From positions 558,001 to 622,000 of the forward strand of contig NW_019029000.1 of assembly GCF_002105155.1 (NCBI RefSeq): a stretch of DNA of 64,000 bases. Direction: 5' to 3'. The notes under the pieces were generated by a model. It ran no database searches. It was not told the origin of the DNA and worked only from the letters and a program-made list of their open reading frames with translations. Source of the DNA: Lobosporangium transversale (lineage: Eukaryota > Mortierellomycota > Mortierellomycetes > Mortierellales > Mortierellaceae). A program made the position numbers and the translations under genes. Positions 1-11,431 of this stretch are shown here, piece by piece (the stretch's first letter is position 1; each line of letters opens with the position of its first letter).

Positions 1-356
1 ATATGGCAAAACTACCATCATGATCTAATTATTGTTGCCAAGCTATATTTTATTCCTGTACAGTTGACTTATATTAACCAGGACCTATTGAACCTGTGTG
101 TTCACAAACGGCCAACATTAACAGAGACTATGTGAATACATAAAGAGATCAATATAACCTAATCCCCTCTTGTTGGAATAAATAAGATCAGCCATATCGA
201 TATAATCACGTATCTCAGGGAGGAGAGCTGGCATAATATGGAAAACACTGTTCGATTCACTGCTAGATGAAATAATCCAAATGAGCGTAAAGACGGTCTT
301 AAGTAACCAAAGGATTGTTTTTTTCTTCTTGCTTGGATATCTCTATCGGCCTCTAG

Positions 357-805
357 AGCTAATTGACTCCTGCATTGGCTCCAAGATCTGGGTTATCATG
401 AAGTCAGAGAAGGAGTTTACTGGCACGCTCAAGCTCTTTGACGATTATGTCAACATGGTTCTGGAAGATGTTACAGAATAGTAAGTGATGGTGGAGAACT
501 GTAAGATGTACAGGAATTAACAAAAGAAGCATTATCAATTGACCGAGGTTTCTCATCTTGACACTTTGGACGCCCTTGTCGCTTGTAACCAATCGGATTC
601 ATTTTAGTGAGAACACACCAGAAGGAATGAAAACTACAAAGTTGGAACAGATCCTCTTGAACGGCAACCATATTTGCATGGTAAAAAAAAAGGGAAAAAA
701 AAGCCCCCCTTTCATTTTGTTTTATAATGCCATCCATATTAACTTTTTGTGTGTAAATTTTATCTTTGCGCATAGTTGATTCCTGGTGGAGAAGGCCCTC
801 AGTAG
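357..805 (+). CDS. LSM5: LSm5, U6 snRNA-associated Sm-like protein (5' exon not found)
   Basis: Exons are read as 357-480, 608-680 and 776-805; phases join cleanly. The spliced protein runs [20 protein letters not shown], then the Sm1 core [21 protein letters not shown], then [20 protein letters not shown], which is the LSm5 pattern including the NG-N and PGGEGP tail. LSm5 is a subunit of the LSm1-7 and LSm2-8 rings, which act in mRNA decay and U6 snRNP function. The acceptor at 356 follows a pyrimidine-rich stretch, and the family needs a short first exon ending in PLE. I could not find that exon, so it may lie left of the window. An in-frame ATG at 281 reads through intron-like sequence and is probably not the start. 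The gene ends 91 bases from the convergent DGAT2 gene. Confidence 0.88.
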
Positions 806-896
806 AAAACGTGTTTTATAAAATTAAAATCATACAAAATTTGTACATGAAATGAAAATGCTTTATTTAAATATTTAATCTATTAATCACCTATTG

Positions 897-1193
897 TTAC
901 TCAACAATTTGAAGTTCCTGCGTACGACCAGCAGCATACTTGTCTTTATAACGATCCCAGATACCCAAAAGTGCATCAATATACTTCTTTTGCAATTCTT
1001 TGAGTTGCTCTTCCGTAGGTGAACCTTCAACTTTCTCGACATGGATAGGTTTTCCAATTACAATGTGAACAGGTTTCCTCCTTGGAAGGACTCCAAATTC
1101 ATCTGTGAAGGTGAGAAAAAAAAAAAAAAAAAAAAAATAGCTTAGATAAATTCCCATGCATATACTGGAATCACTCAAAGTCGTATGGTCATG

Positions 1194-1228
<35 letters not shown>

Positions 1229-2291
1229 GAATAATGTAAAAACTTACAGTTAAAGACACCACGACCATTAAACAAGGGCATTGTCCAACCCAGGACCCTC
1301 TTCATCGCTTGTTGAACTTTGTAAGTTTTGCTCTTGTTGTCGGCACCGTAGAGTTCATACAAGTCATTTTCACCAAATGCCAAAGTTGGAACTAAACTTG
1401 CTCTGCATGCGCCAAAAATAAAATAAAAAAAATGAAACATGTCCAAAATTAGCAATCGTGAGAAGTAACAAAAAAAAAAAAAAAAAAAAAAAAAAACAGC
1501 TTGATCGAGTAATTTACCCGTTAACTAAAGCTAGCTTAATAAAGCCCAGTCGCTTTTTGAGGGTCAGATCTATTGTTCCAGGCTTAGCAGCCAATGACTC
1601 TTGAGCACCACCAACCACAATCGCGATCGAGCTTCCCGGACCCATCTTTAAGATGTTTTCACATGATCCCTTTGAGACCGAGGCCAAACCAAGTGCCATG
1701 ATCATGTCGCGATAGATTGGAAAAGTAAAGTTGGTTTGCAGTGTCAACAGACGGATGTTGATCCCAGGAAATCGTTTCGAAAAGTTGAGTGCTTCACTTC
1801 CAAAGGTGGCAATCGCACCCAATGAAATGATTCCATGAGGATGGTACCCAAAAATGTAGTTTTTAGATGGATCTAAATCACTTTCCTATTAATACACAAT
1901 GATAAAATAGGACAATAAGCAACAAACCGGTGATGCTGAAAAGAAAAAAGCATTGTGATGCAATAATTCTTTGTACGACAAGAATGTAAGAATTTATTAC
2001 GTTGATCAAAGTCATCGGGAAGAACTCAGCATAGTGTCGCCAGATAGGCAATCTCCTAGCCCAATCGAAACATCTGCCGCCTTCTTCGGGCGCACGGTCG
2101 AACATCAAAATCCAGAGGAGGTAGATGATAATCAATGGCCATAAATATTTGATAGTGCACAAGTAAAAGAAGAGCGTCGTACAGGTCGCCAAAGCCGTCA
2201 TCCAGAATAAGACCGCTGCTGTCTGAAGCCTCCGTTTGATGGGAAGGCTTATTGGTGCAAAGATTGGCATTTTGCTATGACTATCATTCAT
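897..2291 (-). CDS. DGA1: Diacylglycerol O-acyltransferase type 2
   Basis: Exons on the minus strand: 2291-2001, 1885-1518, 1402-1248, 1102-897, all phase-consistent. The enzyme makes triacylglycerol from diacylglycerol and acyl-CoA in the ER and on lipid droplets. Visible DGAT2 hallmarks are the N-terminal hydrophobic hairpin (about residues 25-75), PMTLIN, the catalytic YIFGYHPHGI motif just after the second-exon start, the IVVGGAQESL block, RLGFIKLAL, the VPTLAFGEND block, and the C-terminal YKDKYAAGRTQEL. It resembles the Umbelopsis and Mortierella DGAT2 enzymes along its whole length. An alternative start seven residues downstream (2270, MPIFAP) matches the family N-terminus better. All three introns are rich in T on the sense strand and two carry very long runs. 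Confidence 0.95.
1118..1496. repeat. Poly(A) runs inside DGAT2 introns
   Basis: Three A-homopolymers on the plus strand (about 1118-1138, 1195-1226 and 1470-1496) lie inside two DGAT2 introns. On the sense strand of the gene they are poly(T). They are the clearest example of a window-wide pattern. Confidence 0.95.
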
Positions 2292-2631
2292 TTTATCCTT
2301 ATTCTTGATTTTACTGCCTTGATTTACACTATGTTGGTCTCTAAATGTTATGTTGTATCAAATTGTATGGAAGAAACTGAGGGTGAATGAGTGAATGAGA
2401 TGTTTGGGAGGAATGAGAAAGAATGAGTGGAAGAATGAGAGAAGAGAGAAAGAAGAGAAGGCTAAGTAGGAAGATATTCTGCCATGACACTCTTTATGAA
2501 TATTTATATACGAGTCCAAGAACTCAATGAGGTCAGTGTGTTTGTGTTGCAATATCATTGACACCCCCCAAATCAGAGAGTCCAGTAGATCGGATCACCA
2601 AAACGAATAAATTGTTTTCCCTTTTGGACAG

Positions 2632-2784
2632 GTGACTCCGTCTGTGAATGAGCTGCCGGCGGGACTGCATGTGAAAGACAGTAAGGGCTCCAAATGCAAA
2701 CTATCTCCGTTCAAATCCTATCGATCGAGAAGCTGCTGTGGTTTGCTGACCAAGGATTTGATTGATGTATTTGTTCGTCCTTAA
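2632..2784 (+). CDS. Possible exon of an unidentified gene
   Basis: A strong acceptor-like sequence (pyrimidine tract then CAG at 2629-2631) is followed by an open frame of 50 codons ending in TAA. It starts VTPSVNELPAGLHVKDSKG and ends LTKDLIDVFVRP. The composition looks coding, but I do not recognise the family. A GTAAGG donor-like site lies within it near 2681, so it could also be a shorter internal exon. It may belong with the frame at 3008-3190. It could be an exon remnant. Confidence 0.25.
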   Translation: MTPSVNELPAGLHVKDSKGSKCKLSPFKSYRSRSCCGLLTKDLIDVFVRP

Positions 2785-3007
2785 ATAGATAATAAGATTA
2801 TTTTATTTTATTTCATCTTTAATTAGCTATCGCACACTTTTTCTTGGCATGAATGACAAAAAAGCAAGGGCAATATCAGTGAATCAATTAAGCCTCTTGC
2901 ATGTGTGCTGAAGATGCTGATCCAATCTAAATAAACGTCTTTAGACTGCTGAACCTTTCACTGTTTTAGTCTTTACTTTCTTTAACATTATCTAGTTGTG
3001 ACATTAG

Positions 3008-3190
3008 TTAAAGGATCATGTAGAGGAGCAGTTTCAGCTCAGAATAAGAAACAATGACCAAGAGATTGAACGCATTGAACACTCAGAGATGGATATGGAC
3101 AAGTGTTTGCAAATCAGCAGAAACAAGAGACTGGAGCATGATCTGGCCAATCAAAAAATAGACCATATCAGAGCACGGGCCGGACAATTT
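3008..3190 (+). CDS. Possible coiled-coil exon, unidentified
   Basis: An AG acceptor at 3006-3007 opens a frame that reads DHVEEQFQLRIRNNDQEIER and continues with charged heptad-like sequence to about RARAGQF. Alternating charged and hydrophobic residues suggest a coiled coil. The frame then runs into T-rich, intron-like sequence. I see no start codon, donor or family match. It lies tail-to-tail with the PDHX-like gene. Confidence 0.22.
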
Positions 3191-3347
3191 TTTTTGCTTT
3201 ATTCTCTAAATTTGATTTCCGGTGATATTAATACTCAAATCCTTTTTGACTCTTCTCCCCTGATTGTTGATCAATCGTCTAAAGAGGGTTTTTTCCCCTT
3301 CTTCTCTCTGCCCTTTTATTTTTTTTATTATTATTATTTTCTTTTTT

Positions 3348-5881
3348 TTATAGGATCATGCTTTCGGGGTTTTCAACATAATGTGACAAACGCCCCAAGA
3401 AACGGCCAGCAACCTCATTGTCAACAACACGCTCGTCAATACTCAAAGTCACACTAACGACCTGCGACTGCTCCAGCGATGGGCGCAAACGACGCAGGAC
3501 CTCGTCCCCTAATGCGGACTCAGATGTTGAGGTTGACTTTTTCTTCAAAGGCGCATTTCCGCCCAAAAAGTCAATGAGGTCAAGATCATCCTTGGCTTTC
3601 TTGGATGCTGTTGATCCTAATGCTGACACTGATGCTGACGTTGGTGTACTCTTTTTGCTACCTCCCTGTCCTCCCAAGAATTCAAAAACTTCCGAGTCGC
3701 TCAGGAGCTCAGTTGTCTCTTCAACAGCTGCAGGCTTGAACACTGTGCGTGCACCACCAACAGCCAAGATACAGGCCTGAGGAGGGTTAATAATGGCGGT
3801 AAAGTTGCTGACACCAAACATTCCCAAGTTGGAGATACTAAATCAATAAATAACATTAAAAAGGTAACAATAAAAAAATCCGATCAGTTTTCCAATTTTA
3901 ACAGTACTATACAACATGGCATTAAGTTTCATATACCATACCTGAAAGACCCGCCTTGATATTCTTCAGGCTTGAGCTTGTTTTTCTTTGCCTTCTCAGC
4001 CAGCTCCTTTACGACCAAAGAGACTGACTGGACACCGCGCGAATCAGCGCCCTTGACGATAGGAGTGATCAATCCTGTGGGTGTAGCAACCGCAACAGAA
4101 ATATCGATGTCTTTCAGCTGCTTTGCGTTGTCGCCAGTTGTAAACTGAACATTCGATTCCGGCACATCACGCAGAGCCAAAGAAGCAGCCTTGATCAAGA
4201 AATCATTAACAGAGACTTTGACATCAAGTTCATCTATTAATTTCAAAGCCAAAAAAAGAAAAAAAAAGAAAAAAGAAAATTAAAAAACAAAGCTCCTCAA
4301 ATTTAAAGAATTAGGCGCTTTGATCAACTACAGAATAACAGGGCTTACCAGCCAGAAGACGACGCAACTTCATCATGTTATCGATAACAATATCGCGCGT
4401 AACATAGGAATGAGGCACAGTGGACTTGGATTCGCTCAACCGGGACGCAATGACCTTGCGCATATTAGAAACAGAGGAGTCAGTGAAGCTGGATTCAGAT
4501 GTCTTCGAGGGGCTGGCTGGGGCGGAAGCAGGGGCGGGTTTTGAGGCTGGAGGAAGAGTCTTTGGTTGAGGGATAGTGGGCTCAGGCGCAGGTCTAGGCT
4601 TGATCTTGCCCAGGAAAGCAAGCACATCACCCTTCAACACGCGTCCTTTGGGTCCGGTCGAAGGGATTTTTGTGACATCAGTTATATGGTTTTGAAGGAG
4701 CAAATGGGCTACAGCAGGGGAGAGAAGATTTGATGATGGAGCTGAGGATGTTTGCTGAGCTTGCTGAACTTGCTGAGATTCTTGTTGCTTGGTGGCTACG
4801 AGATCATATACCCAAAAAAAAAAAAGAAAAAAAAAAACCATTGAAATTAGAAATCTCTGGTCAAGCATTATTTTTAACAGACAGATTCCAGCCTTGTTCC
4901 TCAAAATTAGAGGTTCAAAATTCCTGCCATAAGCCCTGCTACTGTGAGCTGTATTTGAAATGTTTGTTCCGTTCTAAAACATCATCATATAAATAGTCAA
5001 AAGCAACCTTGGAAGCAAGTGTGCGAAATACGTTATTCCTCTCACCTGGTGCTTTTTCTTTTTTCTCCTCCTTCTCCTCCTTAGCAGGCGCAGTATCAGC
5101 CTTTGCTTTGGCCTTGGTCTTGGGAACTTCAACTTTAGATAGATCATCGCCTTCCTCTGCTAACAGCGCGATAATCTCATTGACAGAAACCTTAGATCCA
5201 TCTGGGTGCTAATATGTGATGATGTGAGGATGAAGACATTATATTAGCACTAATGAAAGTATGCAACGAATATCACAAATGTCACAACGACACGTGGGAA
5301 CGAGACCACAGGCTCATCAATTCATAATGAAATAAGCCCTTCTTGAAGAAATAATAATAATAAAAGCAATAATTGTAGTGAGAATGTAGGAAGAGGACAG
5401 ATAAAGCATTACGCACCAAGATCTTGGCGAGAATACCGTCATCGACAGCCTCAACATCCATGCCGGCCTTGTCAGTTTCGATCTCCAAAAGAACATCTCC
5501 AGCAGTGACAGCGTCGCCTATAAACAGTTTCGATTTCAAATGGAAACGTAAAAATTATGCGATCAGATCAGAATTGTCGCCACAGGCCCAAAAGCAAAGA
5601 AAATAAAAATATTTAAAAAAATCTTGTTCGACAGTTGCCGAAAAACGAGAAAATGGTCTCCCAACAAATGTTCATACGCAATTGCCTGATAGATCCATTA
5701 AAGCTTATGAGTAAACATTATAACGTGTCTGCTTACCCTCCTTCTTCTTCCATGCAGTGATAGTTCCCTCTGTCATGGTAGGTGATAGTGCAGGCATGGT
5801 TAGTGTAGTGGTCGCCTTCTGCACGGCAGCAGCATGAAAGTCTATGGTAACCGGATTTGGTCAAAAACAGGAAAAAAAAAA

Positions 5882-5913
<32 letters not shown>

Positions 5914-6087
5914 AGAAAAAGTTCGCCATGAAGAAAAATGCGTGAGCCAATGCAAAGAAGATCATGTCCATGGCTGCAGAATGGTGATGCTGACTGTTCT
6001 TGCTTTATTGTCGCATGTTATTAGAGTTGCCATACATTTGACACCGGCGACAGAGCGCAGGGCCATGGTCTTTGAGAGGTTGAGCAT
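3348..6087 (-). CDS. PDHX: Pyruvate dehydrogenase complex protein X (E3-binding protein) with degenerate E2 core
   Basis: Seven exons: 6087-6036, 5841-5737, 5517-5417, 5208-5046, 4795-4349, 4233-3942, 3837-3348; total 1650 nt, 549 residues. An N-terminal mitochondrial presequence ([20 protein letters not shown]) leads into a lipoyl domain with ETDKAGMD (lipoyl Lys near residue 69). A charged linker follows, then a peripheral-subunit-binding domain ([11 protein letters not shown] to [12 protein letters not shown]), a Pro/Ala linker and the acyltransferase fold ([20 protein letters not shown]). The catalytic DHR motif of true E2 is replaced by DERVVDN, as human PDHX has DSRVVDD, so I call protein X rather than E2. 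An insertion of about 80 residues with two FLGG repeats interrupts the core near residues 427-505. It should anchor E3 (dihydrolipoamide dehydrogenase) to the complex in the matrix. Confidence 0.85.
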
Positions 6088-6167
6088 GACGTCTGTTGAG
6101 CGTGAACAAAAGGAAACAGTAATGAAGGCAAAGACACGCAAGAAGAAAAAAAGAAAAATAAAAAAAA

Positions 6168-6206
<39 letters not shown>

Positions 6207-6545
6207 GTGTGGAGAGAAGACGTGGTTTGTTGGTGAGAATGTGAGAATGGAACACCTTGACACATTTTTTTTTTTCCCAACGTCAATATGTAAACACCGC
6301 GACCCATTGATGTGTATGCGATAATGATAATGATATGCTGATTATGAGAGAGCGGAGGACCAAACTGAAAATTATACTTTGACTCTGTGGACAAATATCG
6401 CCCCATCAAATCAACTTCATAGATCGGAGACTGCCGCGCAACTCTTCCCTCCACTGCTCTTACATGCCCGCCATGTCCACCAAAATGTTCTTGCTATAAA
6501 CGCTCCGATAACCACCGAAATAAAAAAATCCTTTTAACCTTTTAG
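6088..6545. other. Upstream region of PDHX with long A-tract
   Basis: This region contains a long A-rich stretch (about 6147-6202) and no supported gene. Relative to PDHX the tract is poly(T). It presumably holds the PDHX promoter. Confidence 0.5.
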
Positions 6546-6724
6546 CCTGAACATGGGATCCTACTCACAAAAGACGCGATGAAGCCATGAAGAGGGTTTT
6601 TACGGTGCTAGAAGGGACGCGGGCAATCAAAGTCAATCAAGATTTAAACATGTTTGACGCCCTGGCGGGCAACTACAGCAACTTCACCAAACTCGTTCAA
6701 CAATTTGCACGTCTTGTGCAGTAA
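6546..6724 (+). CDS. Possible terminal exon of an unidentified small protein
   Basis: A TTTTAG acceptor at 6540-6545 follows a pyrimidine-rich tract. The frame after it reads DEAMKRVFTVLEGTRAIKVN and then DLNMFDALAGNYSNFTKLVQ, ending in TAA at 6722-6724. The helical, coding-like composition resembles small subunits of kinetochore or lysosome-positioning complexes in style, but I cannot assign a family. An in-frame TGA lies just after the acceptor in the same frame, so the true exon start may be slightly downstream. No first exon was found. Confidence 0.25.
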
Positions 6725-6952
6725 AAAAAGGTATAGCAGAGCTTCTTCCAAGAGAGCATTAATTGCACTTCACATTTGGAGACACTATGACAAAAGCAAG
6801 CTCTTAATAAAAAAGCATACACAGCGTGTCCGTTATACCACGTGACTAACCGGCATTGAAAAAAAAACAATGAATTCCCAGGACAAAGAAAACGGTTGCC
6901 CTGTCAGCTTAAATTCCAACAAGGAACTAGATTTACAAAAAAATAAAAAAAA

Positions 6953-7585
6953 ATGCCCACTACGCCAACACAATCCCTTTCTGGAATTCAACAAAAAGAT
7001 GATGCTCGTGTGATTCCCATGTCTCGTCGTGCTGATGGCTCTGTTAGGAAAGAACGTAGAGTCCGCCCTGGATATGTCCCTCCTGAAGACGTTGCAAAAT
7101 ATTCCAACCGTGTTCTTGACGCCGCTCGTCCATCTGCTGCACCAAACTCATCATTATCATCATCATCACCTCTTACTACTATCTCTCCTGCTGCCGAGAC
7201 TCCAAAGTCGAAATCTCAGCTTAAAAACGAAAAGAGGAAAGCAAAACGTAAGGAAGAGCAGTCATCACCAATCAGTGCTTCTAACGTTTCAGTATCAGAC
7301 AGCCTATCGGCAAGTCCACCAAAACAAGCGGGAGCAGATCAAATCGCTACTGAGGCAACTACCACAAGCAATAGTACAGTACACGTGGTAGGCGTCACGA
7401 CCACGACAGAATCTTCTGTATCAATGGATCCTGAAAAGAAACTGCGTGCTCTGAACAAAAAGTTAAGACAGGCTGAACAATTGAAGGAGCGGATGGATAA
7501 GGGCGAAACGATGTTGCCAGAGCAATTGGAAAAGGTTTCAAAGATGGATGAACTACAGGCACAGATCGCGGAGCTCTCGATTTGA
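6953..7585 (+). CDS. PYM1: PYM, partner of Y14 and Mago
   Basis: Single-exon ORF of 210 residues. The N-terminus has the Mago/Y14-binding signature of PYM (VIPMSRRADGSVRKERRVRPGYVP, residues about 20-45). A Ser/Thr/Pro-rich linker contains a basic patch (KNEKRKAKRKEE). The C-terminal helix PEKKLRALNKKLRQAEQLKER matches the conserved PYM tail. PYM removes exon junction complexes from translated mRNA by binding the ribosome and the Y14-Mago dimer in the cytoplasm. Budding yeast lacks this system; its presence fits the intron-rich genome. The gene ends 178 bases from the convergent ADCK1-like gene. Confidence 0.9.
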   Translation: MPTTPTQSLSGIQQKDDARVIPMSRRADGSVRKERRVRPGYVPPEDVAKYSNRVLDAARPSAAPNSSLSSSSPLTTISPAAETPKSKSQLKNEKRKAKRKEEQSSPISASNVSVSDSLSASPPKQAGADQIATEATTTSNSTVHVVGVTTTTESSVSMDPEKKLRALNKKLRQAEQLKERMDKGETMLPEQLEKVSKMDELQAQIAELSI

Positions 7586-7763
7586 CGGAAGGACTTATTA
7601 CATTACATAACATAGAATTGTAGCATTTTTATACATTTTTATATATATTTACGAATGAATTGAAAAATACATTTAATATATATATATATATTTATATTGT
7701 TTATGGAGTCTATGGTATGATGCAAATAAATGTTTGAAATGCAAATATCGGATTGATATCCTT

Positions 7764-9842
7764 TTAAAAGTGCACAGGGTTCTCGATCTTTGATAAAAGT
7801 CGATAAAGGATAGAGTTGGATTGTGCAAGGTCAATCCACCACATGAAGAGATCCAGTGAAAGCGTTGTAAACATATAACTACAGTAAGATTCAATCCAGT
7901 AACGTACGATCCTTGTGGCCAGGCCAATCGTCAGTTTGGTTGTATTCAGATGCGTTTGGATTGACATCTTGTTCGATTCATAGATGGCATGTGCACAATA
8001 TTGTCCCATCACTGCAAATGTCCTCATCTGCGATCCATCATCCGCACCTAGATCCTCGTCCAGTGCACGAAGCAGATCATTGGTTTTGAATAGAAGCAAT
8101 AGCTCCCTAGGGACCCTTGCCAGAATCTGTGCAATCTCAGCAATTGCGTAACCAGTTCCATCTGCTAATGCGATCATCTCATCCTTGCCACGCGCCTTCT
8201 TAGTAAGCTGAGCATTTTTAACGACCGACCAGTCACGACCTGTAAGGATACTAGAGAACAGTTTGTAAGCCTCTGTTCCCCCAACCTTCAAAGCACGGTA
8301 CTTGATCTCCTTCTCGTCCGAAGCAATAATGGCAGTCCAGAGACGAGCATAGTTGAGCCTGAACTCTGGTGTAAGCTCGCGGTAAAGTCCATGGTCTAAC
8401 AAGATAATCTCAAAGTTACGAGGAGAGGGAGATCCAGTCGGTTTGGGTCGAATCAGGACATTACCAGGATGAGGATCACAATGTACAAACCCATCCTTGT
8501 AAATCATCTGCGAAAAGGTGCGGGCCATCTCATTTGACACCTCCGACACTTCAATGTTATGATCCTTAAGGTACTGCAAGTTATCGATCCTTGAACCATG
8601 AATGACTATTCTCGAGGGATAAAAAATTATATAACATGTCAGCTATGATTCGTTGCATATCACCACTTCTTGAAACTAAAGAGATGTATAGTCACTTACA
8701 TTCCATGACTAGCACTCGTTTCTTTGACCAAATGACCTCTGGGATTTTGATGGTTGATGGACTTCCTTCTGCACGAGCCTTGTAAAAGTTAGCATCAACC
8801 CGTGCCGCATTGGCAGCCTCGATGTTGAAATTCAGCTCTCTTGGTAGACTAGTCTCCATCTCATCGCTCAGCCACTTGAACTGAAAATCTGGAAAGATAT
8901 TCGCTACAACATTAGTAAGAAACGCAACGGTTTTGATGTCGATTGCCGAAAATTCTTGCAGTGCAGGATGCTGGATTTTGACCGCCACTTCCTGACCATC
9001 CAAGAGTCTAGCCCGGTGCACCTGAGCCAATGAAGCAACGCCGATAGGCTCTAGATCAAACGATGAAAAGAAGGCGGATAATGGTTGGCCTAGATCGTTC
9101 AAGAAAAGTCTCTGGACCGATTCAAAAGAAGATGGAGCACAGCGGTCCTGCAAGGGTTCCATTGCTGTTGTCCACTCATCCGGAAGCAGATATGTCATGC
9201 TGGCTAAGTGTTGTCCCTAATTAAATTTGGAATATAATCGGTAACTGTGAGTTTGTTTGTTTTTTTTTAAAACACCCCTCGATCAATATATCCTCCAAGA
9301 AAAACCAATGAACAAATCCTTACAAGTTTGATGTAAATGCCTCCGTTTCTCCTAAGCATTTCTCTTAATCGCACAGCACTCCGCGTATGAAGCTCACTCA
9401 TGTGACGTGCTCGCTCCGCCTCACCTTCTAGACTGCCCTTTCTAAAATTTTGATTGCGATCCAAGGTGTCCATGGTATATTTATAATCAATACCAACAAA
9501 AGTGACGGCTGCCCCTGCGATGGCCATTCTCTTCAAAGCCAGAACAACATGTCTGAATGGATCATTAACATTGTATAAAATTGCTCCTGTTGTCAATGCA
9601 ATGAGACATGCGGATGTTTTATTCCCTAAAGGGAAACGTTGACGAGCGATCCTTGGACTGGACGGGTTTGTGTGGCCAATACTCAAGGTTGTTCCTGCAG
9701 GAGAAGATACTATTGACTTGTATCGCAACTGTGTAAAGTGAAAACGAGGTCTGTGTAGAAATGTACTCCTACTCCATTGGGCCCTACATGAGGTGAAGAT
9801 GGGCATCGAAGCAGATGCGATGGATCTCATCGGCAACGGCAT
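7764..9842 (-). CDS. MCP2: ABC1/ADCK1-type atypical kinase (yeast MCP2-like), mitochondrial
   Basis: Three exons: 9842-9324, 9216-8700, 8605-7764; 625 residues, phases consistent. The N-terminus is Ser/Arg-rich and lacks acids, like a mitochondrial presequence, with a hydrophobic segment near residues 78-120. The ABC1/UbiB signatures are all visible: the KxGQ motif (IKLGQHLASM) split by intron 1, VAVKIQHP, the glutamate of the PRELNFNIEAANA block, the catalytic loop GFVHCDPHPGN and the LLDHGLYRELTPEFRLNY metal-binding segment. The length and the LDHGLY form match the ADCK1/MCP2 branch rather than COQ8. MCP2 acts in mitochondrial lipid homeostasis in yeast; the substrate is unknown. Confidence 0.88.
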
Positions 9843-11431
9843 GGATGGAAGATGTGGGAGGAATCGGATCAGACGAATCGAAAAAGAAAAAACGAGGGCA
9901 GATCAGCCAACTTTAGTATAGTCCAAAATTCATCTGGTTTTCGTTGTCTGTGTAACACCTCAACCAACTTTGTCTATAATTCAGGGCACCATTCCAACCT
10001 TGTACATGTTATCTTGGATAAAAGAGTTCCAACCAGTCGAGCTTTGACCTCAGTATTTATGCCAAAAGAAAAAGGAAAGGAAACTATCTCTTTCGAAGAA
10101 TAAAGCATATTGTAGTGATAGGCACTTGTGGCTGTTTCACTGAAGGAAGTGTATGTAAGACCGTGTATTATCATCTGTGAGAAGGACCACCTTGATAGGT
10201 TGGCTTTAGATATGTCTTACGGAGTCTTCTTGGCAGTGAGAACTACCTAATTGCGCGTGATATCTGGAGGAACTATCAAGGGAATTTGAGTAGACTTTTG
10301 GCTATAAAGCTATTCACTTTTAGTGAATGGGGACAGGTTAGAAAGCTCCTCAGGTTTATGGTATCATGTGTATTGCTCACAATAAAAGTGCTGGAATGTT
10401 TTTTACTAGGCATATGTGCGTGATTTTCAAGCCTTTCTTTACATTCACTGCATGTACTTTACCATGAAAATAAGGCGGAGATACTTCTCGGCAACATGAA
10501 TCCTTTCCTCCGTTTTATAAAGCTCCAGGTGTTGTGTATTTTTAAAGGAGTAATTCTCAAATGAAAGTTTTTTTTTAAAGAATGTTCCCTTCAAAGAGGC
10601 TCAATATCATGCAATAAAAGAAAAAGGAAAGTATAAAGCCACTCTTGAACGAAAAGCAAAAGTTGACCTTGTTAAAGCAATTTAACAAGCATGTAAGGCA
10701 AGTTTATGCAAAAAAAAACATCAAATACTTTTATTGTGAGCACCGTATATTGCTTCGACATATTGTTATAAAAGGAAAAAAGGATCACAGATCCAAGCGA
10801 GAGAACGCATGTATGAATATGTAGTATACAAATAATGTAACGGTCAATACTGCTTTCTTAGGCCCCTCATCAAGCAGAAACGGCCAAATCGGCATCTCTC
10901 CCCTACATATTGATTAAGTATCGTGCTTTGTTTGGTTAGGTTCTTTTTCTCAATTGTCAATTGGTACGTGTAGCTTTGCTTACTGCAGCAAAAAAAAAAA
11001 AAAAAAAAAAAGCTGTAAAACGAGAGCAATTCTTTGAATGGATTCAACCTTGTTGCAGCCTGTGTGCGGGATTTACATGTTCGGGATGCCTTTTTTTCCT
11101 TGTTGGATTGGCTAAGAACACCATGAACCATATCTTTACTGCTTTGTTTATTTAATATGACTTTCTAAAATGAACTCGAACGATGTTGATCTGGTCTTCA
11201 TATATATCGTAATATTAATATTATATATATTGTTGTTATTGGTTTATTATTATTATATTATATATTAGGATTATTAGGATTATTAGGATTAATTAGGTCT
11301 ACTATAGGTCTATTATTCTATTATTCTATATATTACAATCTATTACTATTGTTACAATTATTATTATTATTTAGATGGTATGTCGTGTTGGTTGCGAGAG
11401 ACCGCAACACGGAGGTTGAAGGCAGAAGTGA
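9843..11431. other. Intergenic region, no supported gene
   Basis: About 1.6 kb without a coding frame I can support. It holds an A22 tract near 10988-11010 and an AT-rich, short-tandem stretch at about 11210-11390 (TTATTA units and three GGATTATTA-like units). No tRNA-like fold or transposon ends were seen. Confidence 0.6.

Noticed and set aside
281-356. ATG at 281 as the LSM5 start
   Set aside because: The sequence to 356 is pyrimidine-rich and ends in CTCTAG, an intron end; its peptide does not match the family.
897-1455. Open frames with long Phe runs across poly(A) tracts
   Set aside because: They read through intronic homopolymers; the real exons of DGAT2 end at GT donors before the tracts.
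2705-2725. Possible tRNA B-box (GTTCAAATCC)
   Set aside because: The flanking five-base stems do not pair and no acceptor or anticodon stem fits.
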